64,000 bases of DNA from Paratrimastix pyriformis (GCA_027972325.1 JAPMOS010000002.1:1028001-1092000), one strand, 5' to 3'. Positions 45,401 through 58,905 are shown, counted from the first letter of the stretch. The notes: generated by a model from the letters alone, not told the origin. Numbers and translations are program-made.

Positions 45401-48400
45401 CTGATCTTTGGCCTTCTCCGCTTCGGCTTGGACGGCCCGAAGCTGCTCCCGAAGCGCCGCGATTCGCTCCTCGGCCTCGCCAACCTGCTGCCGCAGGGCT
45501 GCCACGGCCATCTCCTCGCTGGCCTGCTGAAGGCTCTCCAGACGGTGCACCTGGTCGGCGAGGGACTCTGCTTGGATCCGGGCCCGGTCATGGGCTTGCT
45601 TCATCTCGGCGAGCTGCTCAGATTGCGCTAAGGCCTCTTGCTTGGCGCTCTGCAGTGCCGCCGTGGTCACGTTGAGTTCCCTGGTAGACTCAGCGGCGGT
45701 CTGGGAAAGGGCAGTGTGTTGGGCCGACAGCTGGGACAACTCTTCCTTGACGGCAGCGCTCTCCTGGCGGGCCAGTTCCAGGGCGTGCTGGGTGGTGGCA
45801 TGTTGCTTCTGGCTCGTGGCCAGGTCGGCACCCAGGGCACGCAGCTGCTCCTGGCTGGTGGCCAGCTCGTCGCGCGAAGCGGTCAGCCGAGTTTGAGCCG
45901 CGGCGAGTTCTGCGGCCCGCTGTTGGAGAGCATCGTCAGAGGCGGCCAGGCGGCTGCGCGTCCCCTCCAAATCACACCGAGCAGCGTCCAGGGCATGGTT
46001 GGTTTCGTCGAGCTGGGCGTGGAGGTTGCGGAGATCCCCCGTGGCGGCGTCCAGCTCCTGTTGGGTGGCGGCGTGGGCGGTGCCGCATTGGCCCAGCTCC
46101 TTCCGGGCTGCGTCCAGCTGCTGCCGTGCCTCTTCGAGCTCTGTGGTCACCTGCTGCTGCTGTTTGTCGGATAGGACTCGCTGCTCGTCGGATTTGGTAG
46201 CCGCCTCACGGGCAGACGTCATCTCGGCCCGGATGGTGGCCAGCTCTTGGTCGGTGGTGGACGAGTGGATGCGCAGCTGGTCGAGAGCCGTCGTGGCATC
46301 GTGCAGCAGAGCGGAGAGGGTGGCCACCTCATGGTCGCGTTCGCTCAGGCACCTGGCGCTCTCGTTCCTCTGTGCCTCCAGCGCCTGTATCCGAGCGGCG
46401 TGCTCGGACTCGCGGCTCTGTGCGTGTTCCAGCCACAGGTCGAGCGCCTGGGTGCTTTGGGTAAACGCCTGGTGGAGCGTCTGAATGTGGGCACTTTGTG
46501 CAGCCATCTTGGCGTTGGCTTGCGCCGCCTCTTGGCGGCACCGGACCAGGTCAGACTGGGTCTCGCCGAGCTTGGCAACACCCTCAGCGATGGCGTGCTC
46601 CTCTTCTTGAATGCGGGCGCTCGCCACTTGGTGCGATTCCTGCAGCGCTCGCTGGGCGGCGGCCAGCTGCTCCTCGAAGGTCTCGCGATCGCGCTTCATC
46701 TGGGCGCGCAGCTCCTCGAGGGCCCGCTCGCACTGCTCGAGACGCTCCTGGGCTGTCTGGGCCCTCGCGAGCTGGTCGGTGATCTCACGCAGTCGAGTCT
46801 CGTGGGTCTGCGCCGTCTCGTTGGCCTGGGCCCGCGTGGCATCCTGGATGGCTGAAATGGTGCTGCGCAAGTCAGCAGTCTCCTGTCGGGCCTGCAGGAG
46901 GCGCGCCTCGAGATCCTGAGCCCGCCGGTTGGCATCCTCCGTAGCTGTGGTGGCAGCAGCAAGCTCCTCCTCCAATTGGCGAGTGCGCCCCTGGGCCTGC
47001 GCCTCCCCGGCGAGGGCGTCAGTGGCTACTCGGGTCTCCTCGAGTTGCTCCGCAAGCTTCTGTGCCAGCTTCTGTGTGTCGGAGTTGGCCGTTTCCAGGG
47101 CTGCACGAGCCGATGCGAGCTCCTCCTCCAATTTTTGAACACGCTCGTGGGAGGCGATGTTGGCGCTCTCTAGGGCGGCGTGGGTGACGTCAAGTTGCTC
47201 CTCGAGCTCTTGCAGCTGCTGCGAGGTGCGGTTGGCAGCCTCGAGCGAGGCCTGACTTGTGACGAGTTGCTCTTGGATCTGTTGGATGCGCTGAGCGGAG
47301 CCCTCGTTGGCCGACTCCAAGGAGAGGTGGCATGTGGCATGCTCGGCCGCCAAAGCGGCGTGTTGAGCCTGCAGTGCGGCCAGTTCGGCCTCCTTGTCGT
47401 GGAGGGCCTTCTCGAGGATCTTCTGTTCACTCGACCAGCGTATCGCGTCCACCTCGTGCTGGGCGCGCAGTTCTGCATGCCCCCCGTTTCAAATACACCC
47501 AGAGTGAACTCGGAGTGTGAGACAATGCTCGAGGTGGCCGTGGCGGGCAAGGTGACCCAGACGGCGTCGAGACCTTGGAGCTGGGCCATGTGCCCCGGCG
47601 TGACTGCGGCTGATGTATCGGCCTTTCTCAGCTTGGCCTGGGCATCCTCCAGCTGGCGGGTGAGCCGCTGGATGACCCCCTCAGACTGGGACCCCGCCTC
47701 CTGGGACAAGGAAAAGCAGTCGGGATCGGCGAGACCCCCAACAGAGTCAAACCTGCAGCTGGCGTTGGAGGGCGGACACCTTGGCCTGCAGGTCGGCTCG
47801 GTCGGTCTGGAGCTGGGTGAACTTGGCCGAGAGAGCGTCGGTCGTCTGCTGGTAGGCCACATTGTCGTCCTGGGCCCGTTTCAAGGCAACCTCAGCCTCT
47901 GCGAGATCGCGCTGCTTCTTCTCGGAGACGATCTGGGGTCGGGGATCCAACCAAGTCAGGGCTCACCGCGAAGGGAGACAGACCAAGAAGTGCTGCTGCT
48001 GCTGCTGGATGGTCGTCTCCTGCTGGCGAATCTTTAGTTCGAGAGCCTGCATAAAGCCCCCGAGGGAGGGCAGCACAAAGGTGAGGACGGAGGGGCCCTG
48101 GGAAGAGACCACAGACCCGAATCTGTTCAGCGATCTCCTCAGGAGCGCCCGACGTGCGATGGGGCGGGGACGTCGTGCTACCAGCACCAGAGGCCTTCAG
48201 CTTAGCAAGCTTTCTCTCCAGCATCGCAGCGACCTCACCCTTTTCCAGCAGGTGCTGCTCCAGCTCAGCGATCTCTGCGGGGAGGTGGAGCGGGCGGAGA
48301 AAGACGACCCAGACTTTTTTGAAGCTGCTCTATATCACCTGTGGGCTGACCACCGGCGGGTGGAACCGGGACCCCCTGCGCGGCCGCAACGAGCAGCTGG

Positions 48401-48840
48401 GCCTGAGCCTCCACAACCTCACCAAGGTTAGGGACGCTCAAGAGGAGCTGAGGCCAGTGGTTACCATCGGGGAAAAAATAGATGGAGGCTGACCTGGGCA
48501 GGAGATTGACTCGGGGACTCAGCAGGGTTCGGAGGTGGCGCTGGAATCGCCGTGGGAGGAAGGAGCCGACGAAGATGCTGATCAAGCAGGTCCCTGTCGG
48601 CAGATGTCTTTTTATAGAGAAGGACCATCTCTGTGACGAAGAGCTCAGGTAACCAAGTCAGCGTGGGGTCCCAGACTTTGAAACTTCGTCTGTTCTTTGG
48701 TGATCATTTCCACCAATTCTTGCTGCGACTTCGAGCTCAAATCGATGGCCACCGACCGCGGAGCTGACGGAGACGCTGCCTCCTTTTCTCCGCCACGGAT
48801 GTTTCGGAAGATATTCGTTTCGCCTGCTTGCCTCCTTTCG
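39235..48840 (-). CDS. Giant coiled-coil golgin with C-terminal GRIP domain (ends uncertain)
   Basis: Golgins of the GRIP class tether vesicles at the trans-Golgi; the GRIP domain binds Arl1. The first readable exon (about 48690-48800) gives DLSSKSQQELVEMITKEQTK, like the start of GCC185-type golgins, and splices to MVLLYKKTSADRDLLDQHLR. One huge exon (about 42812-47470) encodes some 1,550 residues of continuous heptad coiled coil, with frequent QLEEELA- and AQAELEA-like runs. Further exons carry more coiled coil, then ARRYLKNVLLKLLESQQWE and QLILVLGQLLHFSPAELDRL, which match the GRIP fold, and KKGGLFGM. Introns contain TG/CA repeats (42683-42800), a 30-G run (42435-42464) and a 10-bp minisatellite (40939-41132). 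The final exon may end at 39235, only 19 bp from the convergent SARAF stop. No ATG is obvious in the first exon, so the start is unresolved. Confidence 0.8.
40939..41132. repeat. 10-bp minisatellite (GAGCGGGCGG)n in golgin intron
   Basis: About 17 almost perfect copies of a 10-bp unit, flanked by related GAACGGGGC units. It lies between the exon ending LTAERLKMQ and the exon EELHLQTARQEVAIQERD. On the sense strand it is C-rich. Confidence 0.95.
42435..42464. repeat. Poly-G run (poly-C on sense strand) in golgin intron
   Basis: About 30 G in a row, directly upstream (sense sense) of the exon RKRAEADLQKMADSCQRLE, so it forms the polypyrimidine tract of that acceptor. Confidence 0.9.
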
Positions 48841-48889
48841 CCGGATTTGGGTTGCTAACGGGGGGACGAGTAAATAAAGAACGCTCTGT

Positions 48890-50290
48890 ATGGAAAAGTA
48901 CAAGCGGATTCGGCTGCTTGGTGCCGGTACTTATGGTGTTGTCCATCTTTGCGAGGACACCACAACGCATAAAATGGTTGCCATCAAGAAACTTCGCGCT
49001 GGCAAAATGAAAGACGGTATCGATTTCACATCAATCCGAGAAATCAAACTTCTCCAAGAGCTAAAACATCCAAACATTGTAAATGTCTGTCCCCTCTGTT
49101 TTCATGCCTTTATTCGATTTGGACGCAGCTCATCGAGGTCATCGCCCACAAGCAAAGCCTCAAGCTGGTTTTTGAGTATATGGACACCGACCTCGAGAAC
49201 ATTATTCAGGATCCGGCCATCATTCTCACTGCAGCACATATTAAGAGCTACCTTTATATGCTCATACGAGGCGTAGAATACCTCCACAGCAGCTGGGTCA
49301 TACACCGCGTCTGTGGTCTCTGGGTTCTGGCGGCCTCACTCACTCCCCGTTCAGGATCTGAAACCCAACAACCTGTTCATCTCTTCGGATGGGGTATTGA
49401 AACTGGGTGATTTTGGTCTCGCCCGGACGTTCGGTTCCCCAAACGCAGAGCTGTCCACCCAGGTCATCACAAGGTCGGTGCATCCCTCCCCCTCTCGGCT
49501 TACCGCCCGGGGTTAGGTACTACCGTGCGCCGGAGGTCCTCTACGGGGCGCGTTTCTATACGGGGGCCGTGGACATGTGGGCCATTGGGTGCATCTTCGC
49601 CGAGATGCTGCTCCGGTCCGCCCCCCGCCCCCCGCCCCCGCCCCCCGCCCCTGGAGAACTAATGGCATGCCCGCCCGCAGGACACCCTACTTCCCGGGGA
49701 GTCGGACATCGACCAGCTCTCACGGATCTTCTCCGCCCTCGGCACCCCACCGAGGCCCAGTGGCCGGTCCGCCACTGCCTCCTCCCCCACCTTCCTCCCC
49801 TACCTTCCTCCCCCCTCCTCCCCTCCCCTCCTCCCCCTCCCCCTCCCCCCTCCTCCCCCTCCCCCTCCCCCTCCCCGTCTGGCGGGTGAGTCCGGTCGCT
49901 TCATCATCACCGTGTCATTTTGAATCTCGCCTTCATCCGCAGGGGATGCGCTCGCTGCCTGGCTTCTTCGAGTTCCAGCCCCGGCCGGCGCCCCCCATCC
50001 GGCAGCTGTTCAGCGCGGCCTCCGAAGACGCGATCGACCTGCTCTCCCAGATGCTGCGCTTCGACCCGGCCGCCCGGATCACCGCGGCGGAGGTCTGCTG
50101 GATCTTTCGGGATCCCGGGCGTGCTCACACGTCCTTGTTGCGGTAGGCGCTGCGGCACCCGTTCTTCTCCAACCCCCCCGCTGCCACCCCGCCCGCCGAG
50201 CTGCCCAAGCCCACGGCCAGGAGCCGCCTCCCCGGCGCCGCGGGGCAGCCGCCGCAGCCCCAACCCGTCCCCATGGTCAGCCTACCCCCA
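48890..50290 (+). CDS. CDK7: CDK7-type cyclin-dependent kinase (CAK/TFIIH), C-terminus uncertain
   Basis: CDK7 activates other CDKs and phosphorylates the RNA polymerase II tail within TFIIH. Exons: 48890-49084, 49129-49308, 49355-49473, 49516-49615, 49681-49766, 49943-50092, and from 50147. The protein has Gly loop GAGTYG, VAIKKLR, a C-helix [10 protein letters not shown] (in place of PSTAIRE), catalytic HRDLKPNN (the PNN form is typical of CDK7), [13 protein letters not shown]-loop STQVITRYYRAPE and [14 protein letters not shown]. It continues with [37 protein letters not shown] and [17 protein letters not shown], all aligning with CDK7. Human CDK7 has TRWYRAPE; here it is TRYYRAPE. Donors: GTCTGT, GTCTGT, GTCGGT, GTCCGC, GTCCGC, GTCTGC. 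After ...PQPVPM at about 50276 a further short exon may follow before 50575, close to the convergent beta-tubulin B stop. Confidence 0.92.
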
Positions 50291-50631
50291 CAACAGACCG
50301 GGCGACAGGGCGAGTAAAAAAAACCACTGTCGTTGGCCGGAGGAAGAAGGTCGCGGCTTTTGGTCAGCACAGGCATGCCCGCCCCCGCCCCTACGGCCCC
50401 TGCCAAATGGGTAGGTTGGAAAATCGGGGAGGTATCGAGGTGGTGCGGCCGCCCTGCGAAAGTCGCACGGCTGGGCGGGAGTCTAATGGCGTGCGGCGGC
50501 CGACCCCCAGTTGGGCCCAGCCCCCGGCCTCTCACCCCCACAGGGAACGAAATCGCTCAATGTGCAGATGTTTAAATACAGAGAGAAAATGAAAAAACTC
50601 GCTCACTGGACACCCAACCCCGTTCAGGCGT

Positions 50632-52356
<1,725 letters not shown>

Positions 52357-53534
52357 ATGTCGTGCCCCTTCTTGATTACCCATTCAGTTCTCCCCCTTTC
52401 TGTTGAAAAACGTCTCTCTACTACCACTACAATTTCCGCGCTCAAGGTTCGTCTCTTCTCCTTGTGCGACATCCCGCATTTTTTCTCCGGTAGACCCAAT
52501 TCCACCACATTACTGGGACTCCTCCAAACAAGCAACGTCTTATTTTGAAAGATCCCGCGGGACTTGTTTTGGCTGACCCACTTGACGAGGATCTCACACT
52601 CGGCGATTACCCGATCTCTGATCTTTGTGGAATCCATGTCTGGAACGTTCGCTGATATTTTCCGAAGTCTTGCTTTAGATTGTCGATGTCGACCCGAGCA
52701 CACAACTCAGGGAATTCGAGGACGTCTCCCAGGTCGAGAAATACCAGATCTCCGAGGAGGACTACCGGCGCCGGGACGGGACTTTCCTCAAGTTCAAGCA
52801 GGCCCACCCCGAGCTCTTTGCCAAGCCCGACGCGCCTTCGCCCCCAGCAGCTGCAGCCCAGCCTGAGGCCACTGCCGCCAACATTCACGTGGGCGATCGG
52901 TGCCAGGTCTTACATCCCCCCCTCCCATCTCCCTGTCTGCCACCTCTCGGCCAATGGCAACTCTGTTCAACGCTTTTGGCGCCGTAGGTTCGTGGAGAGA
53001 GCGGCTTCTGCAGGCGTGGCGTTGTGAAGTTTGTGGGTCTGACCCCCCCCCCCCCCCTAGCGGCTCACTCGCTCGCCCCTGCGTCTCCCGGCCCCGCAAT
53101 CCTTCATCACTCTCCTTCTGCGCCTCCAGGGACGACCCGCTTCAAGCCGGGCGAGTGGGTTGGGGTCTGCTTCGACGAGCCCGTGGGGAAGCACGACGGC
53201 AGGTCTGCCTGCCCCGCCTGGCCGGGCTCCCTTCTCCATCCGCCCCGGGCGTCCCGTGCCGCTCCGATGGACCCACGGCATCCACGCGCCGGTCCCGCCC
53301 CGCCTGCTCACCCGCACCCGCACCCACACGCGCCTGCGTTCCTGCAGCGTCAAAGGGGTCCGCTACTTCAGCTGCCCGCCCAACTGCGGGAGTTTCTTCC
53401 CGCCGGCCCAGGTCGAGGTGGGCGACTTCCCCGAGGTGCAGGACTGGGACGAGGACGACGTGGCCCCGGCCTCGGCCCCGGCCCCCACCAGCACCAGCAC
53501 CAACCCCCCTGCCAACGACCCGCACGCCCAATAG
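52357..53534 (+). CDS. TBCB: Tubulin-folding cofactor B (UBL plus CAP-Gly)
   Basis: TBCB hands alpha-tubulin to cofactor E in tubulin folding. Six exons: 52357-52446, 52494-52637, 52679-52906, 52988-53036, 53130-53202, 53348-53534. The N-terminal ubiquitin-like domain reads SVEKRLSTTTTISALK, TGTPPNKQRLILKD and TLGDYPISDLCGIH. Then come STQLREFEDVSQVEKYQISE and a linker. The CAP-Gly domain follows: IHVGDRCQVRG, RRGVVKFVG, FKPGEWVGVCFDEPVGKHDG, VKGVRYFSC and FFPPAQVEVGDFPE. Splicing was fixed by homology; donors are GTTCGT, GTCTGG, GTCTTA, GTCTGA and GTCTGC. The C-terminus is an Ala/Pro/Ser/Thr tail after DWDEDDV, where animal TBCB ends in an EEDYGLDEI-like motif. It lies head-to-head with beta-tubulin B. 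Confidence 0.95.
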
Positions 53535-53717
53535 GACGTCACATACACCCCCCGTCCACCCGTCCTGGGCCCACCCCCCAAGACGATCACGGTGCCCATG
53601 TTCGGGACTCTCCACCCAGCCAGCCAGACCCAGAGAATCGGACCGGCGCACCGCAACCCACACAACAGAACCACAGCCGACCGCCAGGCCAACAACAAGG
53701 CGAACGAACACGGGCAC

Positions 53718-53806
53718 AACATGGGAACCAACATGGGAACCAACATGGGAATCAACATGGAAACCAACATGGAAACCAACATGGAAACCAACATGGAAAC
53801 CAACAA
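53718..53806. repeat. 12-bp tandem repeat, about 7 copies
   Basis: Units alternate between AACATGGGAACC and AACATGGAAACC, indicating a duplicated block with one diagnostic base. Confidence 0.9.
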
Positions 53807-53955
53807 CAGCGCGCCCCGACGAGGCGCCCCAACGCGTCGCTCGACGTGAAACAGCGACCGAACCCCAAAACCGAAACAAAAAGGCGAAACGGCGAGACGG
53901 AAAAGCCGCCGCCAAAGAAGCCCCCAGGCAGTCGGAAGAGGCGGGCGAGAGGGAA

Positions 53956-53956
<1 letters not shown>

Positions 53957-53997
<41 letters not shown>
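53957..53997. repeat. Poly-G run of about 41
   Basis: The longest homopolymer in the window, intergenic. It would be C in the transcript of the leftward RCC1-BTB gene if that extends this far. Confidence 0.9.
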
Positions 53998-53999
<2 letters not shown>

Positions 54000-54134
54000 G
54001 AAACAGGTAAGCACACAAACACGGCCTCAATCACCGCCAGCCAGCAGATGGAAAGGAGAAGGAGAACCGACGGGGGGTGGGGGGTGGGGTGGGGGTGGCG
54101 GAGCCCGGGTCCCGGGGGCCCTGGCGGTCAGCGG

Positions 54135-57100
54135 TCAGCCCGTGAGGGAGCGGCGGAGGGCCTCCTTCCTGGCTGCCCAGGCCTTGGCCAACCGCTGCAC
54201 CTGGGCGGCGGCCCCGGGGAACTGCTGGACCAGCCCCGCCCAGCCGGAGCCCACCCGGGCCTGCTCGAAGCGGCGCGTCATGGTCAGCAGGGCAACCTCC
54301 TTCAGCAGCTCGCTGCCAATGGCCACCCCCAGCCCGTAGGCGCTGGCCGCGTTGCCGGGGGCCACCCGGCGGGCGATGAAGAGGGCGCACTCGTCCCGCA
54401 GGTCGGCCAGCTGGTAGAGGTCCGCCACCCGCAGCACGTCCTGCACGTTGGCCTGTGCCCCGCCACACACACCCCGGCCACACCCGCCCCGCCAGATCCC
54501 ATTCCGAATGATCCAGACGCTTCGTTGATCGCACTCGATGCTCTCATCGCCATCTCTGGTGGCTGGTGGCTGGTGGCTGGTGTCTTCTCCCCAAAATATC
54601 ACGATGAACTTGAAGAGGGATGACAGGAAATGGGAAGGCAGATCACCAGCCACCAGCCACCAGCCACCAGCCACCAGCCACCAGCCACCAGCCACCAGCC
54701 ACCAGCCACCAGCCACCAGCCACCAGCCACCAGCCACCAGCCACCAACCGGCAGGGCGCTGCGTGAGGGCGGCCTGGCGGACCTCGCTGAGCAGGCAGAC
54801 GGCCGGCTCGCCGTACATGTAGCGCAGCATGAGCCCGAAAACCTCCTGGTGGCACTCGGGGACGGAGACCTCGATGCTGCCCGACTCGCGCCACCGGGCG
54901 TCGGGGTCGGCCCCGCCCAGCATGGTGGCGAAGTAGGGCGATCGGGCACAGAGCATGGCCCGGTGGGCCAGCAGCCGGGGCGGGGTCGTCAGACTGGCCC
55001 CCACCGGGTGGGGCTCGTCGTCGGGGAAGACCAGCACAATGTCGAACCCCACCGCGACCGGCAGGGCGCTCAAGGGCAGGGGGCCATCAGCGGCCGTGGG
55101 GAGGGCCGCCGCACCCGCGAAGACCACGTGGGGGAGCCCGCTGTGGCGGAGCAGGCTCAGGGTGTGCAGCCGCAGGGCGGGGCCCTCGAAGTGGCCCGGT
55201 AGCGGCACCCGCACCGAGAAGGGCAGCCCGCCGGCCCCCCGTGAGACCGCGGTCACCGCCCCGCCCGTCCGGGCCTGCAGGAAGGCCAGCGGAGAGCAGG
55301 CCTGCAGCACCCCGAGCATGCCCGCCCGGGCGGCCGCCTGGGCCGGGGTCGGGACGGGAGTCGGGGAGGGCATGCCGGGAATGCTGACCACCGGGGGCGG
55401 GGGCAGCTCCGGGGCGGGGGGCGCGGCGGCCTCCTGGTCGTGGATGGCGTAGCTGGCCACGGGTAGAGCCCGCAGCGAGAGGCCCAGCCGCTGGGCGGCC
55501 CAGCCCCGGTCGGCCAGCAGGTCGCCCATGGCCAGCTGCTCGGCCAGGTGGCCCTCCCGGTCGAAGTGCACCGCCACCAGCTCGCAGAACTGGGCCAGTC
55601 GGGCCACCCGCAGCTGCACGGCCAGCGCCCGGATGTGGCCCAGCAGGGCGGGCGCATCGCGGATGGCCCGCAGGACGGGGCCGAAGGCGTCGCTGTACAG
55701 GAACTCGAGCAGGGCCCGCAGGGCGGCCGAGTTGGTCTGCCGGACGGCCACCACCCGGGCCGCGTCCCCCTGGCGGCCCCGCCGGATGGCATCCTGGCAG
55801 CGCAGATACTCGAGCAGCTCGTTGGGCGTCTCCGAGGGCGACAGGGGCGGCTGCGACGGGTGGGCCGCCGCCCCCGCCGCCGCGAAGGCGGGGCCTGCCG
55901 TCGTGGCCGAGGCCCAAGCGGCGGAGGCGGGCGGGCCGGCGGGGCCCGTGCGGGCGAGCTCCTCGGCGGCCTTCTGGGCGAGAAGGCTCTCGAAGAAGCC
56001 GCTTCGGGCCCTGAGGACGGCCCGGTGGACGGGGAAGATGGTCCCGTCGTCGCAGCGCAGGCGCAGGTCGCAGCCGGCCCCCGGGCCGGTCATCTCGTGC
56101 AGCAGCCGGGCCACCTGGGCCGCGTGCAGGCTGGGGGCCACCCCCACCAGGGCGCAGGTGAAGCCCTCCCCGCAGGCCACCTGGATGACCTCGGCCCCCA
56201 GCAGCCCCGTGGGGCAGCCGCCCAGGGTGTGGCCGCACGAGGGCCGCCCCCAGGCCATCAGCCGGCCCGCCACCACGGCGCAGCCCCGGGTGGGGTTGCC
56301 CGCCAGGGCCTGGATCCCGTCGGCCTCCTCCACGGGCACGGCCTGCAGCAGAGTCTCCCGGGCCGCCCCAAGCAGCTGCCCGCCCCGACAGACCACCCCG
56401 ACAGACCACCCCGACAGACCACCCCGACAGACCACCCCCAACAGGCCACCCCGACAGACACACCTGAGTGGCCTTGACCCGGGGAAGGTGCGGCGGGGGG
56501 CGGTGGGAGGGCCGGGTCTGGAGGAGCTGGCCGGTTGTGGGTGCCAAGGGGGAGGCGGGGCGGGGATCCCGACCCTGAGCTCGGCCGCCTCGGCCGCCTC
56601 GTCGATGGGCAGGACGACCGTCTCCTCGCGGGCGGCCCGTTTGGGGGCGGGGAACTGCTCCCCCCGGCGGTGGTGCCGCTCGGCCGGGGCGGCGAGGGCC
56701 CGCAGGCGGGCGACCAGGGTGCGCCCCATGGAGTGGTGGCCCCCGGGATGGGTGGCCGGCCAGGGCAGGAAGGCCTCCACCCGGGGCTGCCGGGGCAGCT
56801 GCGCCTCGGCGGCCGGGAAGATCCAGCAGGGGTAGGGCCCGCTGAAGAGGTACAGCCCCGCAGAGATGTTGGCCGGCTGGGCGCGGGGGCCGCGAGAGGG
56901 GGCAGAGGGCGAGAGGAGGGAGGGGCGGGGAGGGGCGGGAGGGCGAGGGGAGGAAGGGGATCGTGAGCGCGGGTGAGCGGCAGGTCTCTTGGGCCCCCGT
57001 CAGGGACGAGACCGAAGAGGCGGATGTGCAGAAGGTGTCTGTGTCCATGCCTTCTGGGCGTGCGGCTGGGGCTGTGACCGTGCGGCCCGACGGGTCTCAG

Positions 57101-58871
57101 GTGTGCATGCGTGTGCAGTTGCTCCCTCTGATCTTCAGCCGGAGATGGTTGCCTGGGAAGTGGCCGGCCAGCTTGTTGGAGCTGCGTGTGTGCGTGTGCT
57201 GGCGGGCGGACCGAGGGCTCCCTGCTGCGCGCGGCGGCCGGCTGTTCGGGCTCGTCGTCCCTGCGGCGGATGTTGATCAGGAAGAGGAAGTCGCGCTCCC
57301 ATGCGATCCGGACGAGGTGGCTGGCGAGGGCGCTCCGGGTGAGGGTCGTGTCGCAGGGGAACTCGCGGGCCAGGCCCTGGGGCCGGTGCTCGGGCGGGAC
57401 CGGCCCGAAGGCGAACCGGGTGAAGAGGGACGCCGAGGTGTAGCGGATGTAGCCGAAGCCGTGGGCGGCCTCGAGCAGCATGTGGGTGTCCTGGTCCTGC
57501 AGGTAGGGCCCCCCCGCGAAGTACAGCTCGCCCGCCCGGTCGAGGACCAGGCTCATCTGGCGCCCCAGGGCAAAGTCCCGCACCGCGGCCGCCCGCAGGG
57601 AGCCCGGCGCCACCGGGACGAACTCGTCCGTCCAGTTGGAGGTCCCAAGCTGCCCGTGCCTGGCGGCCCCGGGGCGAGCGGGGGGGGGGGGGGGGGGGGG
57701 GATTGATGGGACGAGGAGAGGAGGAGGAGGAGGGGTGGGGGGGGGGGGGGGGGGGGGGGGGGTGCAGGGGGGCCGGGAGGCGGGGCAGACTCGTTGGCGC
57801 CGAAGAGGTGCAGGACGGCCCGGCCGTCGAGGGCCCCGCTGGCGAAGGGCCCGCAGCGGATGAGGGTCACCCGTGCCAGCCCCTCGACCTGCTGGGGCGC
57901 CGCCACGCAGCTGGCCGGGTCGACGAACTGGGCCGGGTCGCCCTCCTCGAAGGGGTGGGCCCGGCGGAGGCCCGGCAGGCCCAGCTGGCCCGAGGCGCCC
58001 AGGCCCCAGGCGTAGACGAGTCCCGTGGCGGTCAGGGCCAGCGAGTGGTACGCCCCGCAGGCCAGCTGGACCACCTCCAGCCCGTCGAGGGCCGCCACTC
58101 GGGCCGGGCCGCCGTGGGTCTGGACGGCAGGCACGCCCAGCTGCCCCGAGGTGTTCAGCCCCCAGGCCACCACCGTGTGGTCCTGCCGCCATCACCCGGC
58201 CACCCGAGCGGATGAGCGGGCCCACCGATGATGAGCCGTAGCCGCGGCCTGGCGGCAAGCAGGCCAGGAGTTGGGGCGGCGGGGGCGGCGGGGCGGGTGC
58301 CTGCAGGGGGAGTGCAGACCGCGAGGAGGGCCAGGGTGTGGTGGGCGCCGCAGGCCAGCTGGACGACGGGGACGGTGGGCGGGAGCCACTCGACCGGCCG
58401 CGGGTCGGCCTCGTCGCCCAGGGCCAGGTGGCCCGTCTGGGCGTGGTCGCCCTGACCCCAGCAGTACAGGCGCCGCTCCAGGTAGGGCAGCGCCCCCATC
58501 CGCTCGGGCCGGGCAAGCACCGTCTCGGGCCCCGGGGGGATGTCGCCAAACGTCAGCCGGGCCGGGGCGGGCTCGGCCGCTGCGACCAGGCGGAGGGGAG
58601 GGGATGGTGGCGCTGACGGAGGAGAGGCCAGGCAGGGAGGGGGGTTCGGGGTTGCAGGCTGACCGGGTTTGGCGGCGGCGGGCTTGGCTGGGCCGAGGGG
58701 GCCCACTCCGGCCGCGGCCAGCTTTGCCTCGTCCTGGCGGGCGGCCCAGTCGGCGAGCAGCCCGTAGTCGGTGGCCCGCAGCTGCTCGAGGGGCTCCCAC
58801 TGGGGCAGCCCGGCCCCCTCGCGCTGCACCAGAAACTGCATCGCCAACACCAGCAGCACCAGCAGCACCAT
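54135..58871 (-). CDS. RCC1-repeat protein with two BTB domains (5' end may join the upstream RBR gene)
   Basis: The order RCC1 then two BTB domains recalls IBTK and RCBTB proteins; BTB domains commonly serve as cullin-3 adaptors. RCC1 blades include RRLYCWGQGDHAQTGHLALG, VVQLACGAHHTLALL, TVVAWGLNTSGQLGVP, VQLACGAYHSLALTATG, LVYAWGLGASGQLGLPG and, across an intron, FGANEHGQLGTSNWTDEF. BTB1 is CDLRLRCDDGTIFPVHRAVL...ARSGFFESLL with LEFLYSDAF. BTB2 is FDIVLVFPDDE, LLAHRAMLCARSPYFATML and LMLRYMYGEPAV, spliced to VLRVADLYQLADLRDECALF. It ends ALRRSLTG with the stop at 54135. An ATG at 58871 would give an unlikely hydrophobic MVLLVLLVLAM start; a splice acceptor GATGCAG just before FLVQREGAGLPQ is an alternative. 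Introns hold a 7-bp CAGCCAC repeat (54645-54747), a 16-bp repeat (56386-56462) and G-runs. Confidence 0.85.
54645..54747. repeat. (CCACCAG)n tandem repeat in RCC1-BTB intron
   Basis: About 14 copies of a 7-bp unit; the reverse-complement unit GGCTGGT occurs at 54558-54580. The two inverted blocks, 70 bp apart, could form a long stem-loop in the pre-mRNA. Confidence 0.9.
57680..57762. repeat. Paired poly-G runs in RCC1-BTB intron
   Basis: Runs of about 22 G (57680-57701) and 26 G (57737-57762) split by a GAGGAGGAGG segment, within the intron that separates FGANE from HGQLG. They are poly-C on the sense strand. Confidence 0.9.
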
Positions 58872-58905
58872 CCAGTCGGGGTCAGGGTCAGGGTCAGGGT
58901 CGGGC

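Larger units (their letters stand above)
53535..54134. other. Intergenic region between convergent TBCB and RCC1-BTB genes
   Basis: 600 bp without a recognisable gene. It contains a 12-bp AACATGGGAACC-type repeat of about seven copies (53718-53806), a purine-rich stretch and a 41-G run (53957-53997). It probably holds both 3' UTRs. Confidence 0.6.

Noticed and set aside
58842-58871. MVLLVLLVLAM as a signal peptide of the RCC1-BTB protein
   Set aside because: It comes from a CAGCAC/GTGCTG repeat, and RCC1-BTB proteins are not secreted. It fits better as the end of an intron.
58880-58905. TCAGGG repeats resembling interstitial telomere sequence
   Set aside because: Only about four hexamers, in a coding or intronic setting beside a GCTGCT-type run; too short to support a telomeric origin.
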